Origin: Chalara sp. BL73 | Lineage: Eukaryota; Ascomycota; Leotiomycetes; Helotiales | DNA: 64,000 nt | Assembly (NCBI GenBank): GCA_918026815.1 | Contig: CAKJVC010000148.1 | Location: 992,001-1,056,000, forward strand | Reading direction: 5' to 3' | Shown: positions 22,949 to 35,598 of the stretch, piece after piece | Numbering within the stretch: position 1 is the stretch's first letter | Layout of the letters: every line of letters starts with the position of its first letter | Translations under genes and position numbers: made by a program | Notes under the pieces: generated by a model | Told to the model about the DNA's origin: nothing | Database searches by the model: none | Seen by the model: the letters and a program-made list of their open reading frames with translations, nothing else

Positions 22949-23935
22949 ATGGCCCCTGGCTCTCCTTTTCCACCGTCTGCATCTGCTCCAGGTGAAGGGA
23001 AAGTTATTGTACAGCTCCTTCCTCATGATATCTCTGCACTAGCAACTATAGCCTTTCAGTATCCGCTGAAGTTAATCTCTCCCTCGCCATCTGCACAGCA
23101 AAAGAGTGTGCTCGTCTTTCTGCTTACATATGGTGGAGGACTTGTTGGAGGCGATCACATTAATCTTACCATTGAAGTGAGGCCAAATGCGAAGCTCAGC
23201 ATAGTTACACAAGGCCATACCAAAGTCTTCAAATCGCCTTCACGTGACGTTGTAACACGACAGCAACTGAGAGTGCATATTAAGAAAGGAGCCGCAGTTT
23301 GTATGCTTCCTGATCCAGTTCAGCCCTTTGCAGGGAGTGTTTATGAGCAGCTGCAAACATTCTTTGTCGATGAGGCTGCGTCTCTTTGCATCTTAGATTG
23401 GGTATCGGAAGGACGTACAGCAAGAGGAGAGAATTGGGACCTAGGCGCTTGGATTGGTCGGAATGAAATATGGGCTGCTGGAGAGAAACCGAAGCTTCTT
23501 CTGCGAGACAAAGTCATGCTCGAAGGAGGTAGTCCTACCAATCGTGGCCAATCATTGAAGAATAGAATGCAAGATCTTGCAATCTTTGGTACTTTGATCC
23601 TACGTGGCCCTCTTGTCGAGACATTATCAAGTTTCTTTCTTTCCGAATTTGCAGCAATGCCGAGGTTGAAAGCTCAAGATTTTAGATCACAGGCAAGAAT
23701 AGACAGAGACAGTAAAACGCAACCATCAAAACACAAGCTCTGGAGGAAGAATAGGTTGCAGCATGAAAAAGAATATGGAGTTCTTTGGTCTGCTGCCAAT
23801 GTCCGTGGCTGCACAGTTGTAAAGTTTGGCAGCCGAGCAGTGGAAGGAGCTAGAGTATGGTTGGGAACTATGATTAAAGAAGAGGGCAGCATTGAGAAGC
23901 ATTTTGGAGATGATGCAGTAATGTGCGTCAAATGA
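22949..23935 (+). CDS. ureD: Urease accessory protein UreD
   Basis: An uninterrupted 328-residue frame. The conserved UreD block TYGGGLVGGDHINLTIEV is followed by KLSIVTQGHTKVFKS, CMLPDPVQPFAGSVYEQ and LCILDWVSEGRTARGENWDL, all landmarks of the family. UreD with UreF and UreG forms the GTP-dependent complex that inserts nickel into apo-urease in the cytosol. Fungal copies have a short extra N-terminus and an internal lysine-rich insertion before VLWSAANVRGC, as seen here. The start is the ATG preceded by AAAGCTCT; no upstream in-frame ATG competes. Confidence 0.95.
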   Translation: MAPGSPFPPSASAPGEGKVIVQLLPHDISALATIAFQYPLKLISPSPSAQQKSVLVFLLTYGGGLVGGDHINLTIEVRPNAKLSIVTQGHTKVFKSPSRDVVTRQQLRVHIKKGAAVCMLPDPVQPFAGSVYEQLQTFFVDEAASLCILDWVSEGRTARGENWDLGAWIGRNEIWAAGEKPKLLLRDKVMLEGGSPTNRGQSLKNRMQDLAIFGTLILRGPLVETLSSFFLSEFAAMPRLKAQDFRSQARIDRDSKTQPSKHKLWRKNRLQHEKEYGVLWSAANVRGCTVVKFGSRAVEGARVWLGTMIKEEGSIEKHFGDDAVMCVK

Positions 23936-24109
23936 TCTATTCACAGCTACCCCCCCTCCACCAATGTGACCAAATAGGGGAAACCCTATTTCAGACTATC
24001 AAGAGCACCTTTATGTCACAATGACCTCCAATTAACGAGTATGACGCTTGATCACCCCGAGAAATGACTTAGTGGCGTAGTCGCCATCGATCCTTCGAGA
24101 TGCCGGTCT

Positions 24110-25151
24110 TCACCAGCCAAGTCTAGCAGCTGCCTCCCGAACCTCCGCGATGGTGTGCTCCATGAACGCCAACTTGTTTCTGAGGTTCCAGAGATTGGTA
24201 GTGACAACAGCCTCGCTTTGAGAATTGACCTTGCCGCTGTTGATCTCCTCCATCAATGATTGCCAGTAGTTGATATCCGCCAATATTTTGTCTGCCTCTT
24301 GTCAGTTCATTTAATAAGCTCAACAATCAGGAAGAACCTTCTAGCAAGGCTTTGCTTACGAAACTCCAGTCCCTGTAGGTTCACTCCATGCTCGATATCT
24401 TTGATTGTGCAGTCCACGCATTTGAATGGTTTTTCGTTTTCACGCTGAGTAAAAAGTCCAAGACGGAACGCAGTGAGGGGAATTGGGTGGCGGCAATTTG
24501 GATAGTACAAAGTGGTCTTGCAGCGGGCGACAGGGCAAGTGGATCGACCAGCCAAGCAGTTATGACCACTAGTGTATGTAGGTCAGAATAATATTTATGT
24601 TTCTTTCGGGTCAAATCGTGATATGAAGTCAACTTACAAGACGTGACCACATGGTAGAGATAGTCCAACCTCCTCTCCTTCCTCAAATCCAACATTGCAG
24701 AGACCGCAAGCATATGTGATATCCTCAGCCTTAGCTTCAGTGGTGATGCTCTTCAGATACTCTCCAAGTCGAATTGCCTCAGCACTTGGCTCCTCAACAG
24801 GTGCAGCTTGCTCGTTAACAGCACCGGACGTGGCCTTCTTCTTTCTCTTGGTTTGGTGTGCCATTGTCTTTTGTCGCATCTTCAGGGGGGTGTCGTCTGA
24901 CTGGTAATTGTCGTCATCGTCCGTTTCTGTGGGCGGTTCTATTAATATTCTGCCAAATTTACAAAGAAATCGCCGCGGCAACAGATGTACAACCTCCATT
25001 CTGGAATAAACATACGCTCAGCGAGTGTAAACGAAAGGTCAGACTTACCGTTTGATTGAACGTCAACAAAATCTAAATCGCTAATGTCATCCTCAGCATA
25101 GTAGTTTCTTTTCACTGCTCCACTCTTGGTTCTGGTTACTCGTCCTGACAT
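24110..25151 (-). CDS. RING-finger protein (putative E3 ubiquitin ligase)
   Basis: Four exons join in frame: 25049-25151, 24638-24938, 24360-24568 and 24110-24297, giving 266 residues. The N-terminus is acidic, followed by a Lys-rich stretch (TKRKKKATSG). The RING-like cluster spans intron 2: CGLC, then about 14 residues, then CGHVFGHNCL and CPVARC, which resembles a C3H2C3 arrangement. A second set of cysteines follows (YPNCRHPIP, FKCVDCTI). The C-terminal 60 residues form an amphipathic helix with repeated Leu and Glu. RING domains recruit E2 enzymes; the substrate is unknown. Introns have GTAAGT or GTAAGC donors; the last acceptor is AAG, chosen because it keeps frame. Confidence 0.75.
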
Positions 25152-27116
25152 GGTGTCGTTGCTTTTCTTCAATTTGGCTGGAGATAGTGGGACGATTTTT
25201 ATTAAGTCAAAAAGAATTGATTTCGGCTGACTAGTGTGTTCTTTATAATCCTAGGTTCTGCTAAAAGCCCCTCGGTTACTACTGTATTCATATTCAATAC
25301 TAGATATCACTTCCTATCGTAGCATAGTAAATCAGTTTTTCACAACTTGCCATGATCCACAGGTGGCTGAGCTTCACCTTTTCACATATGAGAAGCTACA
25401 CACTTCGCATTATTGCAGCTCCTTTTGAGATTGTATCAGACTTGAGATTTATGGTATTCTATAAGGTTGAACGCCATATATTCACATCTTGGTTTTCTTA
25501 TACTGAAGTCTAGTGGCTTTGGACAAGTCTGTGCTGGACTATTTATCACCCTCTACCACTATTCTTTTGTGAAGCTATCGATATCAAGCTGGGTACCTCA
25601 ATTATGAAAGCTACCACCACAATAAGGAAGTATGCACAAGTTGAATGGTGTCAGAACAGGAGAAATTATGACATAATATTCTGGTAACCTTGGCGTTTGA
25701 TATTGCAGATAACAGGAACGCACTGCTATTAGACTCTTCATTGGGATTAAGTATAGGCATTTAATTGAAGCCACAATAAAGCTGAAACAATAACAGCACC
25801 AGTAAATTCCGAAGCCAATACAGAGGCAAATATACTAGCAAGGGGTGAAAAGAACTTTAATCCCCATTCTAGGAGCAGCTAATTAACCATAATGTGCCGG
25901 TTTGCTAACAGGGAGGATGCTTTATATGTTCTAAGAAGACATCAACCATGAGAATTTGTAGAAACAGCGCAGCCAACAAAATAGCCTGTGCTATGTACCA
26001 ATAAAGCTGTTATGAGCGGTGCGGCTGGCAAGTATAAAGTATAAAGCTTTCTGATGAGTGAATAAGATGTCTTCAAGAAATGCACTTCTAAGTTAGACGA
26101 ACGTCGATTAATTAATTGGAATGAAATTAGACTATACTTCTTTGGGGATTGTCATGAAGATTGTATAAAAGGTATAGCTATAAAGTCCTTTCTCGCTGGA
26201 GCCAAGCCAGATAACTGTCTTGGCACCTGTAGGTTAGAGTCAACAAAGCTTCTATGAAGCCTGGTGGAAAATTCTATACAAAAACCATGGCTAATGTCAA
26301 ATCTGGGTAGCACTGTGTTGCTGTCTCAAGTTAAACAATACCAAAACTTAATTTAATTCGTAAGAATGTCACGGGAATAGGATGGCACTAGTCAGGCTAG
26401 CCTCAAGGGCTTACAGCTACAAATCACCACCTTATCCTCCTTGATTTCCTATCGCAACAACTTAGAAACACAACCAACAATGAAAACTTATCCACCAACT
26501 TCAACAAGCATACTAGCACTGCGCAAAGATCGCGGTGCTACGTGCCCTTAGGTTAAAGCATAAGTAATTACTACAGCCCGGGCATTCTCACAATCAGCGT
26601 CTGGTATTTACAATGATGATTCTCCACCTAATCTATGCTAGCTGTCGCACAGCCGGATTATTTAGTGCAGCGAAGGGGAATATTCCTTGTGCGTAATAAG
26701 GACATAGTTTGGGGTATGTGGAAGGGAGGAATAAGGGGGTTGTAGAGAGTTAGGATACGATTCTGTTGTGAAGCTGAAGTGCACGCCTTCCAAGTCACGT
26801 CACAATAGTGATTAGTGCATGCCAGGTATCATGTAAACGTAGTACTTTAAGAGCATAAGGCTCAATGTTTGAAATGAAGTGAGAAGCGAGCGGTTTTTGG
26901 AAACTTGGCTGACAATAAAACCAGAGAGCACTGCATCCATCTCCTACAAGAAAATAATGCACAAGAGAAAACTTGCATCATAACTTGTTCAAGTGAATGA
27001 AAGACACAGGCTTCCAAAGAAACCTTTGTGCCAACAAACACTATTCGAGTGACTGGGGAGCTCAGCTGTGTCAAGTGTCAGTTGACTTTTCAAGGTGTGC
27101 GATCTGAGTCATAAAC
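25152..27116. other. Gene-poor spacer
   Basis: About 2 kb, AT-rich, with no frame over 70 codons that looks real and no recognisable repeat. It marks the change from the compact gene block to the gene-poor half of the window. Confidence 0.5.
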
Positions 27117-27762
27117 TTACACTCCGTAGCAGATATAAGACGACCAAGTGTTATCCTGGAAGGAGTTTGCATTCTGGGGGGTATTGGCGTAAGTGAAGTA
27201 AGTGTATCCATTAGAGTAAGTACAAGAGTAATCACTAAGTTCAAACATATATTAGCCAGTTCTTTCTGAACAGCTTTAGGGATTGGGTTCTCTTACACAA
27301 AGAAGTAGCAGTACACAGCAGTGTTGAGAATGTTGACAGCAGAAAGTGTGTTGTCAAGGTTACTGGCATAGAAGGAGAAGCAAGTGTTGTAGACGTAGGG
27401 GAGGTAATAGTAGGTGTTGCTGCTAGAGGTGTAGGGAAGGACATAGGTCAGGATCCAGTTGAAGGGAGCTTGACGCTCTTCTAAGGCGAGCTTAGTTCTA
27501 GTCAGCATTGTTGACAAAGAGAGAATCGCGAGGAAATAGATGGCCTTACGGCACTAGCATCGGCTTCCCGCTTTGAGAGGTCCTTGGTAAGGGCCGGCTT
27601 CTCCTTAAGCGCAGTGACCGCCGGGAGCGTCTTGAATTCTTTTGGGGAAACTTCCCATGCTTTGGTGATGGCACGCTTGGAGATACTAGCCTCGGGGTTT
27701 GGGACTGCAATGGCGGCAGCGAGAGCTAGGAGGGGAGCAAGTGTGAGGAGTGAGAAGCGCAT
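27117..27762 (-). CDS. Small secreted tyrosine-rich protein (candidate effector)
   Basis: Exons 27550-27762, 27297-27490 and 27117-27234 join to 174 residues. The first acceptor was taken as CTAAG (not the later CTTAG) because only it keeps frame. The N-terminus MRFSLLTLAPLLALAAAIAV is a clear signal peptide. The pro-like region has two dibasic sites (SKR and LSKRE) that could be Kex2 cleavage points. The mature part after the second site is rich in Tyr, Ser, Thr and Asn, with four cysteines (NTCF, VYCY, YSCTY, YICYG), probably forming two disulphides. I know no family for it. Size, signal, cysteines and location next to a gene-poor area fit a secreted effector or surface protein. The stop TAA sits inside a GTGTAAGT that could also be a splice donor. 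Confidence 0.6.
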
Positions 27763-30700
27763 GATGATGTGTTTAATTCTAGAAGTTCTTGAAAAGTGAT
27801 GATGTTTTGATTGCTGATTAAGTAAACTTTTGAGACTTTTAGAGGATGAAGGAAGAAGCAATCGGAGAGGATGAAGGAGCTTTTTATACTTTTCCACCTA
27901 AGATGTATGAAATCCTCAAGTAGTCTTCTTCCTCCACACATGCAAGGAAATGTAAGCTCTTTCGACAGAAAACAAATGAGGGAATTACTGTTTCCTGTTT
28001 TTCAGCTTCCACAAAACATCCTCAATCCTACCCCATCATGTCTAGCTTGATAACTTGCAGATACTCCCAGGATGCTTTCTCTAGAGCCCATGATCATTAA
28101 CACGGACACTCAATAAACTGCAAGCCCATCTTATGCATCCATTCAATAAAACTATAGGTCACACCAACCCAAACCGTAAAAAGACAGCTAGATATGCAAG
28201 TTGCCGCCAAATTGGCCTTTGAAAGGCAACAGCCTCCGACCGCTAGCTGAGAAGACTTAGTCTTGACTTGAGAAGATGCAGATTTCTTCAGCGCCAACTA
28301 CTTAATTTGGGCTAACTAGCCAAACTTTTCTTCACCTACTTACAGCTGCAGGAATTAGAGAATCGGGGGACTAACAGATGAGTTGTCCCTGATCATTATT
28401 CAATAAAGTAGCTATCCTAAGAATTAAGGACCTCAAGTGTGTGGAAGTGTTCAGCTACTCCTAGCCCTGGTTGCACAATTTATGTTGTGCCGCACTTCAC
28501 CCAATCATCGAATTTTTCAACGGCCGACTGATTGGAGTCTCAGCCAAACTTCCCCCTGCCCAGAAAATCTCACCCCACAACTCGGTTTTCCCAATATATC
28601 GGGTGCACAAGCCAATCGCACACATTTCCACACCTGTTGGGCTGCAGGGTAACTGAAGCCGAACCTTAATCCGAATACGCGCATATGCAGGTAAGCCGCG
28701 ACCGTTCGGGCATATCGGATAAGGAAAATAGTTTGGGTGAGGGAGGTTCAGACACGTGAGCCAAACGACGATGAGATGAGGGGAGAAGAGATAGTCCACG
28801 CGAAAACTGATGCCAAGCTGAAATTGGGTGTTTATACATGAACTTCTCATGTAGTCGTTCGTGCCACCTCAGCTAGTCATAAGAACAAAAAATGCCAAAG
28901 CACGCCTAAATAACTTTCACGCTTCGAATTTTAGAATCCACTCTAACACGTGTATGTCAAAATGCATCTTCAGCTCTGAAGCATAATAGGAATATCTTTT
29001 AGTTAAGGAAATACCCCACATGGACTCTGCACTGTCTAACTTAGACAGCGTGCTGGTACTCATTCTCCATCTTCAGCTACAATTACGAATTATGAAAGAA
29101 TCCTTTTCTCTATCCCTTGTTCGGAACGAACTAAAGCTGTAATAGCCTCACCTTCTAACACATCGGAAGATGCCGATACTACTACCTAATATAGTATTTT
29201 ACAGTTCCACAGTGGGTAAGTCTGACGACGATACGTTATCATTCACCTGCGCCAGCAGAAAATCTGCTATCTCAGCCCAGCGACCTGACGGAGGAGGATA
29301 AGGCACCTACGAGAGCTGGACTGCCCCAGGAACTGGAAGTACGTTTCTAAAAATTCCTCGTACGAGAAGACTCACCCAGAACTCGGAGGGCAAGACATCT
29401 CACCATCTATAAATCATAATTCAGCCTCTGGAGTTGCATTGGATGGTGAGCATTAACGACAAGATCAATATATACCACACGGGCAGACCGCTGAAGAGAG
29501 ACCAGAACGAGGAGATCACAACATCTGTTAACATCAATAGAGCCTTTACTTTAACGGTAAAAGATTTCTTTACGCTCACGGCGATCCAGAAGCTGGAGAG
29601 ATTAATCAATGGCGGTATTGTTGAGGCTGTCCTATAAACTTTGGACAAGCTCTCGCGCTATTATTCTCGCGCCACGGACGCCCCACACTTCAGCACATTA
29701 TAAGCAGTCTGAAGGAGGACTATGACAAGAACGGGATCGCCTCTGGAACTCTTGCCGGCGTGGGGAATGGCCTTTCTCCCAGCAACCAATCCTAAGAACC
29801 GATATTAAATTCTCGCAGTCTGGCACCCAGTATCGCAGCATGACTCGGTGGAATAGTGCTACACCGAAGAAAGGAGGTCCCGCGAACAATTTGCTAATAT
29901 AGATCGGTACATTAGGCAAGTTGGTGCCAGCTTCCGCTGCCTCGAAGTGCTACAGCCCAACTAGGAGGAATGTAGTTGACATTGATCGATCTGCATGGAG
30001 GGCGAGCAATAGGAGGTGCCTCCAACAGAAGAGCGCTCCCAACTGTGGGGTATTTTTAATAACAGCAACATTTAAAAATACTCTGCATTAAAGGCTACAT
30101 CGCATACAAGGTAAATGAAACTTAATGCGTAACTACTTTGCCGCAGATCTGCCCTGGTGCGGATGAGGAGAGTTGCTATGGGGGAGGCCGAGGCCAGTTC
30201 CCATGTCACTGCTGCGCTAGGAGAAGGAGACCTCTCTCTCGAACGCTGGATATTTGGGGGCTCGATGGGGGAGGAGGAGGGTAGGTAGGATGCTGGAACT
30301 AGGTATTCCAACGATATCGCCTTGGTGTTGAGGCTCGTAGTTGGGAGAGGCGATTAGCTAGCTCATGCTAATGATGTACAACCCCTATAAGTATCTAGAC
30401 AGGAAGACATCTAAGGAGCAGGAAGAGCCGATGGAAGGATATGATATAATCAGGGAGTTCCCAAAATTCTTTTTCATAGGGCTTGATGCCAGTGAGAGGA
30501 CCAAATAAGGCATAGTTTGCATAAATCATTTTTTCCCTTACCTTGTTGGAGGAAGCACAGTAGCGTCTACGATTTTTTTTTTAGATGAATAAGGTTGCAT
30601 TGTTTAGATAGACTGTGTAGTACTTAGTGATAGCTTCTAGGGGCTGTGGACATGCCGCCCATACCAGCTTCAAGGATAACAAGGGTTTCATAGTTCATTG

Positions 30701-33700
30701 TTAATGGCTTTCCCCTTGTTGTTAGTGCTTCTCGCAGGCAGAACCAAAGGGGCAAAAAATATACTGACGCCTCTATTCAATAACACTATCAGCCACTAAA
30801 GCGTAGTGATCCATCAATAAAGTGGAAAGTGTAGGCTGAATAGTTCGAGATGTCAAGTAATACTCTCGCTCGAGGAGCCCGGAGGATTAGCTGGCCAAGA
30901 GCGCCATCCCGAAGCAGATTTCTAGCGCCGGTACAACCTTCCTTTAACTCTGCGAGTCCTGGATTTCTGGGCGTGCTTGGTACTTGTACAACATCTTTAT
31001 TTGTGACTTGTACTTGCAGCATGCTCGGTACGCCAGGAATTCTTTCTTCAGCTATAGGAACGCGTCCCCGCGCAGTCGCCGAGACAGGACAATATCCTAA
31101 GCTTTATGCGCGACCACCTTTGAATTCATGGCCCGAGCAGTTCAGAACCAAGCAGTACCACAAGCATTGCCACGTACTTGGCGTCGGCCTTGGATTCCCC
31201 AAACATTAGGGTGGCTTTGTGGCTGAAAACTGCGGGGTAGTCAACGGCTCAGCCCTGTACCAATTAGCATTTGTCTCGGGCTGACCCTTACTTGATTTTT
31301 AGGGCCGGCATTTCCATTGTAGTTCGGTCTAGCTGCTTTTAGCAGCCTATGCTGTGTCGAGATCACGTATCTTAGGCAGCGAGAGCATCAGTGCGGCGAC
31401 TTGCAATTCTGGGTAGACGAGATGCAAGCATATCAAAAAGTGGCTGATGATTGTATTTGTCTGATGTTAATTCTCTCGAGCAAGATATCTGCCAACAAAA
31501 GGCTCTGGGTACACTGAGTACACATGGGGCTAAAGTAGAGGGTGGTTCCTTCAGGGGCCAAGAACGCATGTCTCTTAGTTTCAGCATCGCCAGAAGAGTA
31601 GTGCTCAGCTTTACGATAACGACTAAACCCATCAGACTTTCAGGTAAATCTCATTCACTGGCTTGAGGCATTTATCTGGATAAGGAAAAGTTAGGTAAGG
31701 ATCCTTGCGATGTTATTTTCAGGGGGCAAATATTCCTGTAGCTTTCGTATAACTTATTAGAAAACCATGACTAATTTACATTCCATTAGTGGGGCTTCCA
31801 GACCTGTTGCTCACATCAGCCAAAGGAGCTGATTGATGTGGATGAGGGCTGGTTATCGTTTTCGTTGCCAGCCGCACTTCTGTGGTGGAACATACATCTC
31901 TTCCTAACAAGTTTCCCCATACTTGCTTACCCTGTCTTGAGACATATTGGCTTGTGACACTTAGCTTGGGAGGCTCATAGATTAGAATTTTCGACTCAGT
32001 CCAGCTTTTGTGATCCAGTGGCTAATCGTTGCGATGTCATTTGTCAAAATCATTCGTTAGCCAAACCGCACCTGGTGGTTGGGAGGAAACAAGATGCTTT
32101 AAGTGAAGAGCGGCCTGAACAGTCGTTACTGGCTCGGAGCCAGAATTGGTGGCCCAAGCAGAGCCTGCACACTACAAAAGCAGCAAATATAGGCAAATGT
32201 GACACGATTATCTGTCAAGCGGAGATTTCCTTGATTTTGATTCGAATGTTGAACGACTAGCTCAACATTTGCCGGCGAGCTGAGGCGGCTGGCTGTGGCC
32301 AGGCACGAGTTTGGATTACATCTAGCGCCTTGTTGTGCAGCCGCATGCGAGCGGGCATGAATGGCGCGGTGCAAGTTTATTGGTAGCCAATTCTGGCTCG
32401 GATAATTCTAGAATTGGAGGGCAACGAAATGGTAATACTTTCCTCCTCTCCAGTAAGGAAGAAAATTAAGTGGATTTACGGATAACGTGACGCCATAAAC
32501 AGGGGTTGACAATAAAGGCCTACACCAATAGTATCATAGCACTTTAGTATTGAGTGGGTCCTCCTTCTACGTCTAGTACAGCTTGACAACTCCTCCACCA
32601 ATACTCTATCAGCTTCTTTATATAATCCTATGGCGCAGCATCCTACGCGCTTTATTCGATATATCCGGGACGTTCTAGAGGAGTAGAGTCTACAAGGTAG
32701 TGCACTTCCTAGTAGTTCTTTTGAATCTAATTCTTCATCCAGTTTCACACGCTCTGTTAGATTCCGATTAGAAAAATAAGTGTTGGTACTAAGGGAATTC
32801 GGACTTTGGCACGTGACGTGGCACGTAAAGCGATACTGTATTTTAGACCTCATTCACTTAGTTAGAGAACATGCAAGATTTTACAACCATACAACCATAC
32901 CTAAAATCCAGCTTCACAACCAGTCCTGTGGACCGACATAAGGAGGCCACCAAATAACCTTGATTCTATGAAGCTTATGGTTGTTAACTATATCCTTAGA
33001 AGTATAAGTTTAAGCGTTGTCTTGCTGAAATGTTAACTCAACATGTTCCTATTAGTTATACTTTTCCATTGAGGCCATTAGCTAATTCATGCATTCATGT
33101 CTCGGGACTCGTTTGTCTACATATACGCCGACAGAATTCCACTTTGCGCAAATATGTAGCAATAGCTTCATGCTTGACGTTTTTAGATCAGCTGCTTTAT
33201 TACAAAATCGAGCCAAAGCTCTTCCAAGGTATTCGCCTACAAGCAGGATCTTTTTCAAGCCGAACTCTCAATCGATTACTCTATAGTGTTGTAAGAATAG
33301 GATGTTGGCCCTAATTCAATTTCTTCTAAGCAACAGGATAGTATCTATCGCAGTAAATTTGACTGCGAGTAATGTTAAGTTCTTTTCTCTATTAGCATAA
33401 TGAATGTTGAACTGACGAACTATTTGTATAGCAATCTTATGATCACGAGTAATCGAGGTGTTGCAACACCGCTGAGATTTTATTGCTGTTATTGTATTGT
33501 ACGGTTGGGGTAGTTGTTGATGACAGCATTAGTACCAAAATTTAAGGAATGATTCTATTGGCTTAGATCGTTGATCTTATCCCTCCCTGCTTTGATTGTG
33601 TTAGATTATACGTAAACATCGATAGACTCAGGATTAATTTTCTCTTTGGCTAATTCCATTTTAGTCTCCGGACGTGAGCTGCTGCTACTTAACCTGAACC

Positions 33701-35598
33701 GAGGGTAAGCATACCTAATCCGTGGCTTGTGTCAGCCTGTGGACCATAATATAGAACCCATTTTGGTGTTTTACATGGCCAGGCTATAGTTCCCTTACCA
33801 GACCTTACCTTGCCCGAAATCTCTTTTTGCTCCTTTACATGGCTTCTGCCATAGAGTGAGGTGCAATAAGTTTGAATTGCCTGTCCGCCAATCTCGGTTG
33901 CTTCAGGGTACTCTGGGTACGTACTGTTAGTCCTATCGCTCTTAGGCTACGTATATGTCACGCTTAGTAGACAGGGGATTCATTCTTTTTGCACTCTACT
34001 ATAAGCTGATTTTGGATCTATATTATCAAATAGCACATGACTAGTAAGCTTACACTGGATCATAATTTATGCAACACCACTAGCTTGATTTAATATTATT
34101 ATAAGTGAAGCAGCTGTGCAACTTATTTGTGATAAGAGGTCACACTTATCACGACTACTCCGTTATAAAAGTTATACATACCGTGGTATTTTTAGAGAAC
34201 CTCCTTTCTCCATCAGCTAAGCGAAGGGGAGAGAAAAAACCTTCCCACCGTCTCATCAAAACCATAACTACTTACCTTAATTAAACAAGATTAAACTCCC
34301 TTTCCTCTAGCCTCCCAGCCACTACATCGTCCAAAGCCTCACCATACATAATCCCATGGACATAGCTAACACCAAACAAATTAGCATTCTGTCATCTACA
34401 AACACACCTCATTCCCAGCACACCTACACAGCAAACCAAAGAAAGATCCCCAGACAAACAGGAGCCTGAAGGAGAGGAAAGAAACATACCATTCCCCAAT
34501 AAACCCCTCCAGACCCCTCCAGATCCCCCTCAAAACAACCGGCACCGAGCACCCATACAGCACACAAATGTAGTCTCCAGTCCTCGGGAAGGGAGGCTTG
34601 GAACGCTAAATTTTGGTCTCCGAACTCAGAAACCTGCTATTTTGAGCATCCGGAAGAAGGTCCGAGGAACTTAAGTGGGCTCTCTAGATACCGGAAGATT
34701 GCTCTGGAACGGAGAGCTCCGAATTATCCAGGTTTGACTGTAGTAGTATTGGCCTCGATCGAAGCATATGTCAGAATGTGGATATGATCAGACGTGGCAT
34801 TTTCTTCTAAATGGGAGTGAAGTCGGAATGCACGTCTTTCAGCTGAGGAAGGAACTACATGCGAGGCAAAAATAAATTGGTTCTATACGTGCGTACATAC
34901 TGTTATATCGTTACCCAATGTGTGTAGCCGCGTATTCCTATTTACTGTGTGTATCTTGCGGCCGCCGGAATTCAGATACATGCAGAGCTATACGTCGTGA
35001 GCCTAAATGACACTTTGGCGCCGAAGTTATGTGATAGGATGCTGTTACAGCGAAAGTTTGGGCACTCCACCAATTTATAGAGAAGCAAGGACACATATTG
35101 CCCCACTTGATGCCAACGACACCTCAGACAATGCCAAATCATTACCGAAAGAGCAGCAGACTGCCTGCCGCACACGGTGCTACTTGGCGAGATTGTATGC
35201 AGTAAAGAGCAATTCATTGATTGATTGAGGCTATAGTTTCTAGTCAAAATACAATGTGGTGATACGGAAAAGATATCATTGTGCTCTCGCTCGCGGTCCG
35301 GTCTAGCCTTGAAGAATAGTTTGCTAAGCGGAAAACATATCTGTCTTCTGTCAAAGATCTTTCTATTTGCCAATGTTCTATAAGACTCATCACTTGTAAT
35401 TATTTGCTGTCTATCTATTCTATCCCTAAAAATGTTCTAATGAATCTTACTCTTTCCTCAGCCTATTAACATCCCCCAAGCAGCTCAGACCCTCATGTCC
35501 CAGGATTTAAGGAGCGGTCTTGATTTCGTTCTGAGGCGTGGCGTTTGGCGCAGAATCCGTATGGATACTTGCACTCCCAGCCCCACTCCCCTGCTTCT
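27763..35598. other. Long region without recognisable genes
   Basis: About 7.8 kb. Short chance frames (up to about 130 codons) occur on both strands, but none has a start context, intron pattern or motif I can support. Base composition drifts AT-rich in places (for example 33.3-34.2 kb) without the extreme AT bias of strong RIP. It may consist of decayed transposons too old to identify. The only structured piece I see is the possible transposon end near 34.7 kb. Confidence 0.5.
34620..34740. mobile_element. Possible single end of a Tc1/mariner-like element
   Basis: The segment ends with ATTATCCAGGTTTGACTG directly followed by TA, the target of pogo/mariner elements. Read outward-in it begins CAGTCAAACCTGG, like a pogo-type terminal repeat. 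No matching opposite end was found upstream, so this is a one-ended relic at best. Confidence 0.25.

Noticed and set aside
30850..31209. 119-codon plus-strand frame (MSSNTLARGARRISWPR...)
   Set aside because: No recognisable domain, also open on the other strand, and no intron or promoter context; not enough to call a gene.
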